Assembly (NCBI GenBank): GCA_028709785.1
Contig: JAQUTK010000002.1
Location: forward strand, 159,630-223,629
Direction: 5' to 3'
Length of the DNA stretch: 64,000 bases
Source: Bacteroidales bacterium
GTDB lineage: Bacteria; Bacteroidota; Bacteroidia; Bacteroidales; JAQUTK01
Shown here: in pieces, positions 48,507 through 57,358 of the stretch
Position numbering within the stretch: the first letter of the stretch is position 1
Layout: every line of letters begins with the position of its first letter
Notes under the pieces: generated by a model
Seen by the model: the letters and a program-made list of their open reading frames with translations, nothing else
Told to the model about the DNA's origin: nothing
The model's database searches: none
Made by a program: the position numbers and the translations under genes

Positions 48507-48594
48507 TTATGAACAGATTACGAATTTGTTTCAAGTATATTACAAATAAATTTCAGGTGTATTACAAAGCTGTTTCAGAAAACAATAAATGCTT
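48507..48594. repeat. 22-bp tandem repeats upstream of miaA
   Basis: Two clear units (48529-48550 and 48551-48572) share TTTCANGTNTATTACAAA. A weaker unit precedes (48507-48528, sharing ATTAC and AAT at the same phase) and a partial one follows (48573-48594, TTTCAG start). The period is again 22 bp. Internal symmetry is weak (GTATATTAC centre). The rest of the 270-bp gap holds only the two divergent promoters. Confidence 0.5.
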
Positions 48595-48658
48595 ATCTGA
48601 CAAGTGATGGAGCCGAAAGAACAGAGGCAAAAAGAACTGATTATTATCGTGAATTACC

Positions 48659-48666
48659 TATCTTTG
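48659..48666 (+). promoter_or_regulatory. -7 promoter box for miaA-kdsA
   Basis: TATCTTTG matches TAnnTTTG, 19 bp before the miaA ATG. Confidence 0.5.
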
Positions 48667-48685
48667 TCCAATTCAAAAAACAAGT

Positions 48686-49609
48686 ATGATACATTGCACA
48701 CCAGACATAATAGCAATTATCGGCCCAACGGCCTCGGGAAAAACCTTATTGGCCGCTTCTCTTGCCGAAACTTTGCATACTGAAATAATTAGTGCAGATT
48801 CCAGACAAGTTTACCGGACGATGGATCTGGGCACAGGAAAAGATCTTGGCGACTATCTGGTAAATGGGCAGCAAATTCCTTACCACCTGATTGATATTGT
48901 TGATCCGGGTACCAAGTACAATGTGTTTGAATATCAACATGATTTTCTGAAGGCTTATCAATCGATAAAAGCCAAAGATTGTTGTCCGATTCTTTGCGGA
49001 GGTTCAGGAATGTATATTGAATCCGTGCTGAAAGGCTATAAGCTTTTGCCCGTTCCGGAGAACTCTGAACTCAGAAAGAGTCTGGAATCTAAATCTCTGG
49101 ATGAATTAAAGGAGATACTTTCCGGTTACAAAGTGTTACACAACAATACGGATGTCGATACAGTGAAAAGAGCCATTCGTGCTATCGAAATTGAACTCTT
49201 TTATGAACATACACCGAAAGAGATCCATGACTTTCCAAAACTGAATAGTCTGATTATCGGGATGCATGTAGATCGCGAACTCAGAAGAGAACGGATTTCA
49301 AAGCGTCTGCTTCAACGGCTTGATGAAGGGATGGTTGATGAGGTGAGGAGTATTATTGAAAAGGGTGTAAAGCCTGAAGATCTTATCTATTACGGACTTG
49401 AATACAAGTACCTCACCTTATATGTGATAGGTCAGCTGACCTATGAAGAGATGGTTACGCAATTGGAAATTGCAATACATCAGTTTGCGAAACGGCAAAT
49501 GACCTGGTTTCGTGGAATGGAAAGAAGAGGTTTTGAGATTCATTGGATCGACAGCGCTCTTCCTATGGACGAAAAATTGAAACAGATAATTCAAATGATA
49601 AAGTTATGA
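48686..49609 (+). CDS. miaA: tRNA dimethylallyltransferase
   Basis: MiaA adds a dimethylallyl group to N6 of A37 in tRNAs reading UNN codons. The 307-residue protein has the P-loop IIGPTASGKT near residues 11-20, the following SADSRQVYRTMDLGTGK block, and the C-terminal tRNA-contacting stretch FAKRQMTWFRGMER. It overlaps kdsA by 4 bp (ATGA). This is the third tRNA-modification enzyme in the window, with queA and truB. Confidence 0.96.
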   Translation: MIHCTPDIIAIIGPTASGKTLLAASLAETLHTEIISADSRQVYRTMDLGTGKDLGDYLVNGQQIPYHLIDIVDPGTKYNVFEYQHDFLKAYQSIKAKDCCPILCGGSGMYIESVLKGYKLLPVPENSELRKSLESKSLDELKEILSGYKVLHNNTDVDTVKRAIRAIEIELFYEHTPKEIHDFPKLNSLIIGMHVDRELRRERISKRLLQRLDEGMVDEVRSIIEKGVKPEDLIYYGLEYKYLTLYVIGQLTYEEMVTQLEIAIHQFAKRQMTWFRGMERRGFEIHWIDSALPMDEKLKQIIQMIKL

Positions 49610-50415
49610 CAATACAAGACTTGAAGAGCGAGACTAACAATTTCTTTCTCCTTGCCGGACCCTGTGTGATTGAGGGAGAAGAGATGGCACTACGCATTGC
49701 CGAGAGAATAGTTACGATGACAGATAAACTAAATATACCCTATGTATTCAAAGGTTCTTACAGGAAGGCAAATCGGTCGCGCATAGATTCATTCACAGGT
49801 ATCGGTGATGAAAAAGCATTGAAGGTACTGCGGAAGGTGCATGAAACCTTTGGTATTCATACAGTCACAGATATTCATACGGCAGCTGAGGCTTCAATGG
49901 CTGCTGAGTATGTTGATGTATTGCAAATCCCGGCATTTCTATGCAGACAGACAGATCTTTTGATTGCGGCTGCAGAAACGGGTAAGGTGGTCAATGTAAA
50001 GAAAGGACAGTTTTTATCCGGAGAAGCGATGCAGTTTGCTGTGCGGAAAGTTGTTGAATCGGGCAATCCGAATGTTATGATTACAGAACGGGGAACAACC
50101 TTCGGCTATCAGGATTTAATTGTTGATTATAGAGCAATACCTGTGATGAAAAGTTTTGGTTTTCCGGTTATTCTTGACTGTACGCATTCTCTGCAGCAGC
50201 CTAATCAGTCAAGCGGTGTTACTGGAGGAATGCCTCAGCTCATAGAAACGATTGCACGTGCCGGAATTGTGACAGGTGTGGATGGATTGTTTATTGAGAC
50301 ACATGAAAATCCTTCTGTAGCCAAATCCGATGGAGCAAATATGTTACAACTTGATTTATTGGAAAGATTGCTTACCCGTCTCACTGAAATCCGGAAGGTA
50401 ATAAATAAGTTCTAG
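49606..50415 (+). CDS. kdsA: 3-deoxy-D-manno-octulosonate 8-phosphate (KDO8P) synthase
   Basis: KdsA condenses arabinose 5-phosphate with phosphoenolpyruvate on the route to the lipid A-core sugar KDO. From the ATG at 49606 (MTIQDLKSETNNFFLLAGPC) the protein is 269 residues. It shows FKGSYRKANRSRIDSFTG near residue 45, QIPAFLCRQTDLL near 106 and PVILDCTHSLQQP near 187, where the cysteine suggests the metal-dependent class position should be checked. The frame opens 63 bp earlier, inside miaA, but the ATGA overlap start fits the family. Confidence 0.95.
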   Translation: MTIQDLKSETNNFFLLAGPCVIEGEEMALRIAERIVTMTDKLNIPYVFKGSYRKANRSRIDSFTGIGDEKALKVLRKVHETFGIHTVTDIHTAAEASMAAEYVDVLQIPAFLCRQTDLLIAAAETGKVVNVKKGQFLSGEAMQFAVRKVVESGNPNVMITERGTTFGYQDLIVDYRAIPVMKSFGFPVILDCTHSLQQPNQSSGVTGGMPQLIETIARAGIVTGVDGLFIETHENPSVAKSDGANMLQLDLLERLLTRLTEIRKVINKF

Positions 50416-50426
50416 AAAGGGAGGGA

Positions 50427-51125
50427 TTAGCCGATTCGACTGATCCGTCTTAATTTTTCTTCATCCAGAATGAGGATTTTTCTTCCATCCACTATGATCA
50501 GTTTCTCTGTAGCGAAGTTGGATAAAGTGCGTATTGCATTGGACGTTGTCATATTGGATAATCCGGCCAGATCTTCTCTGGAGAGGAAAATGCTGAGAGT
50601 GAGATTGTCTTCTTCGTATCCGTATTTGTCTTTCAATACCAGCAATGATTCTGCAAGCCTCCCGCGAATGTGTTTCTGAGTAAGTGTGACTGTTCGTTCA
50701 TCTGCAATTCCTAAATCGACAGAAAGCTCACGAATAAGAAACATGGCAATTTTATTGTTTTCTTCGACAAACCGATAAATGAGTGCCATCGGTATAAATA
50801 CGACGGTTGACGATTCAAAAGCAGCAGCACTGGTTACATAAGGTTCTGTCGCAAAAAACGCTCGATAGCCAAAATACTGCACCGGACGAATCATACGTAT
50901 GATTTGACTTCTTCCTCCAACGCCTTCTTTGTATATTTTGACTTTTCCTTTTAAAAGACACATGATGTTCTTAGCCTCATCTCCCTCACTATAAATAATT
51001 TCATTTTTTTTATAGAACTGGATCGAATGATTCTTCTTTACAGCATCGCGTTGTTCTTCAGTCAGAAGTTCCCAAAACTCTGAAAGCTCGTATATATCAA
51101 AATCGACTAACTCTTTTTTACTCAT
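50427..51125 (-). CDS. Crp/Fnr-family transcriptional regulator
   Basis: The 232-residue protein has an N-terminal cyclic-nucleotide-binding-like beta barrel (about 30-125; KGKVKIYKEGVGGRSQIIRM), a dimerisation helix, and a C-terminal winged helix with SREDLAGLSNMTTSNAIRTLSN near residues 180-201. No cysteine cluster for an FeS centre was seen and the phosphate-binding arginine of true CRP is not obvious, so the signal is unknown. It converges on kdsA 11 bp away and is divergent from the DUF5686 gene, whose promoter it might regulate. Confidence 0.88.
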   Translation of the reverse strand: MSKKELVDFDIYELSEFWELLTEEQRDAVKKNHSIQFYKKNEIIYSEGDEAKNIMCLLKGKVKIYKEGVGGRSQIIRMIRPVQYFGYRAFFATEPYVTSAAAFESSTVVFIPMALIYRFVEENNKIAMFLIRELSVDLGIADERTVTLTQKHIRGRLAESLLVLKDKYGYEEDNLTLSIFLSREDLAGLSNMTTSNAIRTLSNFATEKLIIVDGRKILILDEEKLRRISRIG

Positions 51126-51153
51126 TGCTGCTTTATAAGCATGTTATGCAGCA

Positions 51154-51161
51154 CAAAAATA
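51154..51161 (-). promoter_or_regulatory. -7 promoter box for the Crp-family regulator
   Basis: TATTTTTG on the minus strand, 28 bp before its ATG at 51125. It lies 65 bp from the divergent box at 51226. Confidence 0.4.
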
Positions 51162-51225
51162 GACCAAAAACATTAATTCCCTCTCTTTTAAGCTATAAAA
51201 AATGAAAACGGCCTGTTATTCTTTC

Positions 51226-51233
51226 TATTTTTG
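51226..51233 (+). promoter_or_regulatory. -7 promoter box very close to the DUF5686 start
   Basis: TATTTTTG matches TAnnTTTG and ends only 9 bp before the ATG at 51243, so the mRNA would be leaderless or nearly so. Confidence 0.45.
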
Positions 51234-51242
51234 TTCAGTTTT

Positions 51243-53414
51243 ATGGTTAAGTACTCCAAAATCATATTGTTTTTGTTTATCTGTACCGCTTTATTCTCGA
51301 TGAGTAGCCACGCAGATGTTCCTCCGATTATGATTGTGCCTACAGATTCTATCGTAGCAAATTGTATCCGGATGGCTCCCTTATATGAGAAAAGAGTCAA
51401 AACACTTCATTCGACGGTATATACAAAAGCTGTGGTAACAGTCAAAAAAAAGAATGAATTGATCAGGTTGATCCCATCAGAAATCCGATTGTCTTCAAAA
51501 AGCAATCAATATATTCAGGAGTTGATCAGTGACGTTCGTTTTAATGCACCGGATATTTACGAGTCGAAAGTAATTGCCTATAATAATACGTCGAAGAATA
51601 ATGTGAATCCGAACACCAGAATTCTTCCTTTTTTGAAGATAAATGTTTTCAGTCAGACGTATCTATCCAATACAGTAATCTCTCCACTGAGTGAGAAGGC
51701 ACGGATGTATTACAATTACGATTATAATGAGGTTGCGTATGATGAGGATGGGAGCTTCTCTTATCGGATTAAAATTACCCCCAAATATATTTCTCAGCTG
51801 TTAGTGAGTGGCTACATGGATGTTATCCCAAAAACATGGGGAATCAAGCGGGTTGCTTTTAATGGTGAATATGCGCAAACCCATTTTAATGTCGAAATAA
51901 AGCTACAGGAACTTGAAAAAGAGGTGTTTGTTGTCGAAGAACATAAGATAGATATCAATACCCATTTCTTTGGGAATACGATAAAAGGGCTCTATCATAC
52001 CCATGTAGACGTGGATATGTATCAGCTAAATGATACGGTTGAGCATTCAGGGTATCCTATTGGATATGATTTGAGTAGCGTTTTCACTCCGGAAGAAAAG
52101 GATGGAAAAATGGAGATCAATTCTGATCAGTCATTTTGGGAACAAAACCGTCCTATTTCTCTTTCAGCGGATGAAGCAGCAATATTTAATTTAAAGAAAG
52201 ATACGATCAGATCTTCTGCCAAGAGGTCGTCTATTGTATTTGATCCGATATCCTATATGTTGAGTGCGGCGAGTCGTGTTTCATCTCCGGTTCGTTCGAA
52301 TGCCAACGATTACATGCAGCTCGACTATCGGGGAATAGCAAACCCGGCTTTGTTTGACTATAGCAAGGCGGACGGTCTTATCTGGAAACAAGATCTGATG
52401 ATTGGGAAAGAATACGCAGGAAGCAGAGTGCTTCAGTTTCATCCTCAATTGGGCTATGCATTTAAATCAAATGACTTTTATTGGGGGTCTGATCTTTCCT
52501 TTCTCTACTATCCGGAGAAGCGTGGATATTTAAATATTGGTTTGGGTAATGGAAACAGAATTTACAACAGTCAGATGTTTGACAAGTTAAAGAGTGACTC
52601 GGTTCTTAATTTAGATTCAGTTCATTTTCAGTACTACAACGAACTGAACTTCAAAGTTGGTGTATCCCAGGAGATACTCAGTGGGTTGGAACTTTCTCTT
52701 TCTTTGCGTTATTATATCCGTTCTCCTAAAATTACCGATACCTCTACATCATCGAATAATGGAGAACTCGGTCAGTTGAATGATGATTATCGTTCCTTTG
52801 CTCCCATGTTGAGATTGACCTGGACTCCCGCGCAATATTATCGGTTTGAAAAGAAAAAGAAGATATATTTACAATCGTCTTACCCTACATTAAATCTTGA
52901 ATATGAACGTGGAATAGCTGGAGCTTTAAAAAGTCAAAGTAAGTATGAACGGATTGAATTGGACCTTTCTCAAAGTATAGATCTTGGATTGCTTCGCTTC
53001 TTACATTACGAAGTAGGAGCAGGTCTATTTACAAATACCCACTCGCTTTACTTTGCCAATTTCTCCTATTTCTCTAAGCGTACACTTCCAACTAACTGGA
53101 ATGATACCTTCGGAGGTGTCTTTGAGGTACTGGATAACCGTTGGTTTGGTTCGGCAGACCGTTATGTACAGATGCACCTGCAATGGCAGGCACCACTGTT
53201 GTTCTCCCGTCATTTCCCGGCTCTTTCGAAGTGGATGGTTTCGGAACGTTTATATGCAGGAAGTCTCTCGATGCCTTCATTGCCTTCTTACAGCGAACTA
53301 GGATATGGTATCGGTAATCACATCTTTAATGCCGCTTTATTCACAAGCTTCAGAGGAGTTGAATTTGATGGCGTCGGCTTCAAATTCTCATTGGAATTAT
53401 TTAATGCGTGGTGA
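51243..53414 (+). CDS. DUF5686-type outer-envelope protein
   Basis: The 723-residue protein begins with a signal peptide (MVKYSKIILFLFICTALFS). The middle region has SVFTPEEKDGKM and FWEQNRPISLSADEAAIF, and the C-terminal half is rich in alternating aromatic/polar stretches typical of an outer-membrane beta barrel (QLGYAFKSNDFYWGSDLSF). This matches DUF5686 proteins of Bacteroidetes; here the usual N-terminal carboxypeptidase-like domain is absent. An earlier TTG (51231) lies inside the promoter and was rejected as start. Its last 18 bp overlap the converging DUF1460 gene. Function unknown. Confidence 0.82.
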   Translation: MVKYSKIILFLFICTALFSMSSHADVPPIMIVPTDSIVANCIRMAPLYEKRVKTLHSTVYTKAVVTVKKKNELIRLIPSEIRLSSKSNQYIQELISDVRFNAPDIYESKVIAYNNTSKNNVNPNTRILPFLKINVFSQTYLSNTVISPLSEKARMYYNYDYNEVAYDEDGSFSYRIKITPKYISQLLVSGYMDVIPKTWGIKRVAFNGEYAQTHFNVEIKLQELEKEVFVVEEHKIDINTHFFGNTIKGLYHTHVDVDMYQLNDTVEHSGYPIGYDLSSVFTPEEKDGKMEINSDQSFWEQNRPISLSADEAAIFNLKKDTIRSSAKRSSIVFDPISYMLSAASRVSSPVRSNANDYMQLDYRGIANPALFDYSKADGLIWKQDLMIGKEYAGSRVLQFHPQLGYAFKSNDFYWGSDLSFLYYPEKRGYLNIGLGNGNRIYNSQMFDKLKSDSVLNLDSVHFQYYNELNFKVGVSQEILSGLELSLSLRYYIRSPKITDTSTSSNNGELGQLNDDYRSFAPMLRLTWTPAQYYRFEKKKKIYLQSSYPTLNLEYERGIAGALKSQSKYERIELDLSQSIDLGLLRFLHYEVGAGLFTNTHSLYFANFSYFSKRTLPTNWNDTFGGVFEVLDNRWFGSADRYVQMHLQWQAPLLFSRHFPALSKWMVSERLYAGSLSMPSLPSYSELGYGIGNHIFNAALFTSFRGVEFDGVGFKFSLELFNAW

Positions 53415-54269
53415 TGCTCCTGTCATGCGGAGTACAATGATGCCTGTCTGCTTTTTATTGGAAGCCAGATAGTCTGCCAGACTTATTGTTGAAATAACAA
53501 CTTTCTTTTCGGCTGATGAGGCATGCATCAATCGAACGACTCCTCCTTTTTTGTAGGCAATTCCGACATGACTGATGTCCAGCCCTTCAATGGCTGTCGT
53601 GATCGCAATAAGATCTCCATTCTCAATCATTCCCGATTCTTTGCTTACCTCTGTCTTGGGCAGATAGAAGAATGGAGTTGATCGCAGGTACTCTTCTGTC
53701 TTTTGGATAGAGGGTATCCATGCCACATTTGCCGCCAGTGCTTCGTAAGCCTGGTAGTGCGTACTCATAAAGTTCAGGTTGAAATAGATTTTCTTTCCCT
53801 TCATTTTATTCGTGACATTCTTTATAACCCCTTTCTTTTGATTATTAACGATCCATTCTGAGAAATAGTGGAGTCTTGAGAGATATCCGTCTCTTATGCC
53901 ATCTCTATACCGAAGCATCTCCAGATTATGAACATATTTCTCAAAGTCACCTTGTTGCTTCAAGGTCAGAGTCAGTGCCACGACTGATTCCAGAAAGGTG
54001 GTGCAGTCTAAAGATCTTAGATTAACCACCAACTTCTCAGGAGAGTAACCTTCCAAGGTAGAAGCAACGTATGGAGCATTTAAAAAAAACAGACCGGTCT
54101 CTGCTATCAGAGTACCGGTAGTTTTATTTATGGAATCAGAAAATTGTTGCAGATAGGATTGTACGATCAAAGAATCCTCTTTCTCGTAGATGACCTCCTT
54201 GTCTATGCGTTGAGCTGAAACTTTGCCCAAGAGTAGCAAGGAGACCAGAATCATCCAAACAGTTCTCAT
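53397..54269 (-). CDS. DUF1460 N-acetylmuramoyl-L-alanine amidase-like protein
   Basis: The 290-residue protein has a signal peptide (MRTVWMILVSLLLLGKVSAQ) and the DUF1460 layout. A catalytic cysteine is likely in RSLDCTTFLESV near residue 88 and the histidine in DISHVGIAYKKGG near 230, as in NlpC/P60-like cysteine amidases. Family members cleave or recycle peptidoglycan fragments in the periplasm. It follows prfB by 18 bp on the same strand, and its 3' end overlaps the DUF5686 gene by 18 bp. Confidence 0.87.
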   Translation of the reverse strand: MRTVWMILVSLLLLGKVSAQRIDKEVIYEKEDSLIVQSYLQQFSDSINKTTGTLIAETGLFFLNAPYVASTLEGYSPEKLVVNLRSLDCTTFLESVVALTLTLKQQGDFEKYVHNLEMLRYRDGIRDGYLSRLHYFSEWIVNNQKKGVIKNVTNKMKGKKIYFNLNFMSTHYQAYEALAANVAWIPSIQKTEEYLRSTPFFYLPKTEVSKESGMIENGDLIAITTAIEGLDISHVGIAYKKGGVVRLMHASSAEKKVVISTISLADYLASNKKQTGIIVLRMTGASPRIK

Positions 54270-54287
54270 TACACGTTCTTTCGTCTG

Positions 54288-55407
54288 TTATTTATCTTCC
54301 TTTCCGCCAAATTCCATGAGGTATGCCTTGATAAAGCCATCAATATCTCCATCCATCACGTTTTGCACGTTAGAGGTCTGGAAGTTTGTACGATGGTCTT
54401 TCACGCGGCGATCATCAAAGACATAGCTTCTGATTTGCGATCCCCACTCAATCTTCTTCTTGTTCCCTTCGACTTTCTCTTGCTCCTTTCGGCGCCTTTC
54501 CAGTTCGAAGTCATATAATTGAGATTTCAATAAACGCATTGCATTTTCACGATTGCCCAGCTGCGAACGACTCTCTGTGTTTTCAATCAATAACTCCCGA
54601 GTCTCTCCGGTATCGGGATCATGATAATTGTAACGAAGCCGAACACCTGTTTCTACCTTGTTGACATTCTGTCCACCGGCACCACCTGAACGAAAAGTAT
54701 CCCAGGATACATCCGCTGGATTGATCTCAATTTCGATTGTGTCATCTACAAGAGGAACGACAAAGACAGATGCGAAAGAAGTCATTCGTTTGCCTTGAGC
54801 GTTGTAGGGAGAAACACGCACCAGGCGGTGTACTCCATTCTCGCATTTTAAGTAGCCATAAGCAAACTCTCCCTCAATCTGAAAGGTCACTGTCTTTATA
54901 CCGGCATCATCACCAGGTTGATAGTTTGCTTCAGTAACCTTATATCCTTTGCTTTCACACCAACGAGCGTACATACGCATTAGCATAGATGCCCAATCGT
55001 TGCTTTCGGTTCCACCGGCACCGGCATTAATTTTCAGAACAGCTCCGAGTTTGTCTTCCTCGTTTCGCAACATGTTTTTAAGCTCCAGATTCTCGACCAG
55101 ATCAAGTGCTCTTGCATAAGCGTTATCTACATCCTCTTCCGTGGCAATTTCTTCTTTTACATATTCAAATGCCAGTTCTGTTTCTTCTGTAGCAGCAAGA
55201 GTTTCGTTAAAATCTTCAACCCATTTTTTTAGTGCTTTGACTTTTCTCATTTGAGCTTCCGCTGCTTTTGCGTCGTCCCAAAAGTTTGGGTCATGTGTAC
55301 GGATTTCTTCTTCTTCGATTTGAATTAATTTTGCATCGACGTCAAAGATACCTCCTCAGCGCATCAACGCGCTCTCTTACGCCTTTAAGTTGTTCAATTG
55401 TTATCAT
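54288..55407 (-). CDS. prfB: Peptide chain release factor 2, with programmed +1 frameshift
   Basis: RF2 releases peptides at UGA and UAA. The first frame starts at 55407 (MITIEQLKGVRERVDALRRYL) and meets an in-frame TGA after 21 codons. A +1 shift at CTT-TGA-C continues as DVDAKLIQIEEEEIR into the long frame to 54288, giving 372 residues. The GGQ motif lies in RSGGAGGQNVNK. The stop-recognition tripeptide reads SPY (RVSPYNAQGKR) instead of the textbook SPF. The long frame alone, from the ATG at 55250, would lack about 52 residues. It lies between an acyl-CoA ligase and the DUF1460 gene. Confidence 0.95.
55341..55356 (-). promoter_or_regulatory. prfB frameshift site
   Basis: On the minus strand the sequence is AGGAGG-TAT-CTT-TGA-C: an internal Shine-Dalgarno-like AGGAGG three bases before the slippery CTT, then the UGA with C following. 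This matches the classic autoregulatory site, in which low RF2 favours the +1 shift. Confidence 0.95.
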
Positions 55408-55427
55408 TTGAATTAAGTTTATATTTG

Positions 55428-57221
55428 TTATTCATACATTTTCTCTATTTCTGCAGCATATCTTTTTTCAATAGCAAGACGTTTCATCTTCAGAGTATTG
55501 GTGAGTTCTCCATTTTCCATGCTGAATGGCTGAGGTAAAAGGGTGAACTTTTTGATCTGCTCATAGTTTGCAAAATCAACCTGAAGCGCATTGATACGGT
55601 TGCGATACAACTCGATGATCTGTTCGTTATTCACCAGCTTATTCATCTCCGTGCAGTCAATCTTGTTTTCTTGAGCATATTTTAGAAGTGCCGGATAAGC
55701 CGGAACAATCAATGCGGTAACATATTTCCGATTGTTTCCGATAGCAGCTATCTGGTCGATATATTTATCTTCACCCATTTTTGTCTCAATCGCCTGCGGA
55801 GCCACATATTTCCCGTTACTTGTCTTGAAAAGGTCTTTAATGCGTTCTTTCATGACAATTCGATTACCATCAAGGGCTCCGGCATCGCCGGTTTTGAACC
55901 ATCCATCCACAAAAGACTTCGCATCTTCTTCGGGTTTGTTGTAATAGCCTTTGATGATCGTCTTCCCTTTGAGCAGGATCTCATTGTTTTCGCCGATTTT
56001 AACTTCCACGCCAGGCATGATCGTTCCGACGGTACCGATTTTGTATCCTGTTTTCCAGAAACAGCAGACCGTAGCAGTAGATTCGGTAAGTCCATAACCA
56101 TACAGGATATTGATTCCTACAGCGTGAAGAAAAATATTGATGTTATCGGATAATGCGGCCCCAGCTGTTGGAAAGAAGTTTCCTCTTTCAATGCCGATGG
56201 TCTTCTTTAGCAAACTATAAATGGTCTTTTCATAGATCTTATATTTGAGAGAAAGTGCCATTGGAGGCTTCTTACCTTCATTTATATACTCAATGTTATG
56301 TTTGCGCCCGGTTTCGATCGCATCCAGAAATATCTTTTTTGTAACGGCTCCCGACGAATTAATTTTTTCCTGAACAGCTTCATAGACTTTCTCCCAAAAC
56401 CGGGGCACACTACACATGATCGTTGGACGTACTTCTTTGATTGTAGTCTGAATTGCTTTAGGATCATGATTAATAGCAACTTCAGCACCCATCGTTAAGC
56501 AGAAGAAAACCCATGTTTTCTCAAAGACGTGTGTCATCGGTAAGAAACACATGGAGATATCCTTGTCTGTCATATCCGGCAATCTTCCCGGATGGATGCG
56601 CATGGCTTCCTGGAAATTACTGTGAAGCAGTACCGCTCCTTTGGGCTCGCCGGTTGTGCCAGATGTGTACAAGATGGCAGCGATGTCTTCGATCGTGGCA
56701 GAAGCAATTCTTTCATTTACCTGCTGCCGGGCATTAATCGTTTCGGAAGTTTGAAGAAAATCATCCAGGTAGATCGAACTTTTGTCCAGCTGGTGTTTCT
56801 TAACCTTGGGATCAAAGATGATAATCTGGCTTAATGTAGGGCAGTTTGATGATGCTTTCCATGCGTTATCATACTGTGATTGTTCACCGACAAACAAGAA
56901 ACGGACAGATGCGTCATTGATTATGTATTCTATTTGAGTAGAGCTGCTTGTTGCATAGATTGGTACTGATACAGCTCTGTTTTGAAATAGTCCAAACTCA
57001 GTAATCAAGCACTCAGCCATGTTTTGAGAACAGATCGCAACATTCTCCTGAACTTTTAAGCCCGCACTAGCGAAGGCGAGTGCAGCTTTTGATACCAAAT
57101 CATTGAATTGATTCCAAGATGTAGGATTCCAATTGCCGGATTCCGGGTCTTTGCATCGAAAAGCTGGTTTTTCTCCATATTTCTTTGCTTGGGTCTGAAT
57201 GAGGCTTGCGAAATGAATCAT
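55428..57221 (-). CDS. Long-chain acyl-CoA ligase (AMP-forming)
   Basis: Activates fatty acids to acyl-CoA through an acyl-adenylate. The 597-residue protein has the AMP-binding P-loop ILYTSGTTGEPKGAVL near residue 185, YGYGLTESTATVCC near 372, the hinge GWFKTGDAGALDGNRIVMKER near 440-460, and a C-terminal lysine region with GEL(T)NTLKMKR. It resembles the long-chain FadD15/ACSL type rather than acetyl-CoA synthetase. It is transcribed from a clear promoter and precedes prfB by 20 bp. Confidence 0.92.
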   Translation of the reverse strand: MIHFASLIQTQAKKYGEKPAFRCKDPESGNWNPTSWNQFNDLVSKAALAFASAGLKVQENVAICSQNMAECLITEFGLFQNRAVSVPIYATSSSTQIEYIINDASVRFLFVGEQSQYDNAWKASSNCPTLSQIIIFDPKVKKHQLDKSSIYLDDFLQTSETINARQQVNERIASATIEDIAAILYTSGTTGEPKGAVLLHSNFQEAMRIHPGRLPDMTDKDISMCFLPMTHVFEKTWVFFCLTMGAEVAINHDPKAIQTTIKEVRPTIMCSVPRFWEKVYEAVQEKINSSGAVTKKIFLDAIETGRKHNIEYINEGKKPPMALSLKYKIYEKTIYSLLKKTIGIERGNFFPTAGAALSDNINIFLHAVGINILYGYGLTESTATVCCFWKTGYKIGTVGTIMPGVEVKIGENNEILLKGKTIIKGYYNKPEEDAKSFVDGWFKTGDAGALDGNRIVMKERIKDLFKTSNGKYVAPQAIETKMGEDKYIDQIAAIGNNRKYVTALIVPAYPALLKYAQENKIDCTEMNKLVNNEQIIELYRNRINALQVDFANYEQIKKFTLLPQPFSMENGELTNTLKMKRLAIEKRYAAEIEKMYE

Positions 57222-57246
57222 ATATTCAATGAATTGGTTTAGTGTG

Positions 57247-57276
57247 CAAAATTAGATCTTTCTTGTCATATATCAA
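57247..57276 (-). promoter_or_regulatory. Promoter of the acyl-CoA ligase-prfB operon (TTG-N19-TAATTTTG)
   Basis: On the minus strand TTG (57276-57274) and TAATTTTG (57254-57247) are 19 bp apart, 25 bp before the ligase ATG. This is a full consensus match. Confidence 0.65.
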
Positions 57277-57330
57277 CTATGATGCTGTAAGAAATTGGCA
57301 ACTTAACATCTGTCTCTCGATAATTTGCAG

Positions 57331-57338
57331 TATGTTTG
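57331..57338 (+). promoter_or_regulatory. -7 promoter box for the M20 deacylase
   Basis: TATGTTTG matches TAnnTTTG, 20 bp before the ATG at 57359. Confidence 0.45.
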
Positions 57339-57358
57339 TACATTAAAATAGCAAAAAG

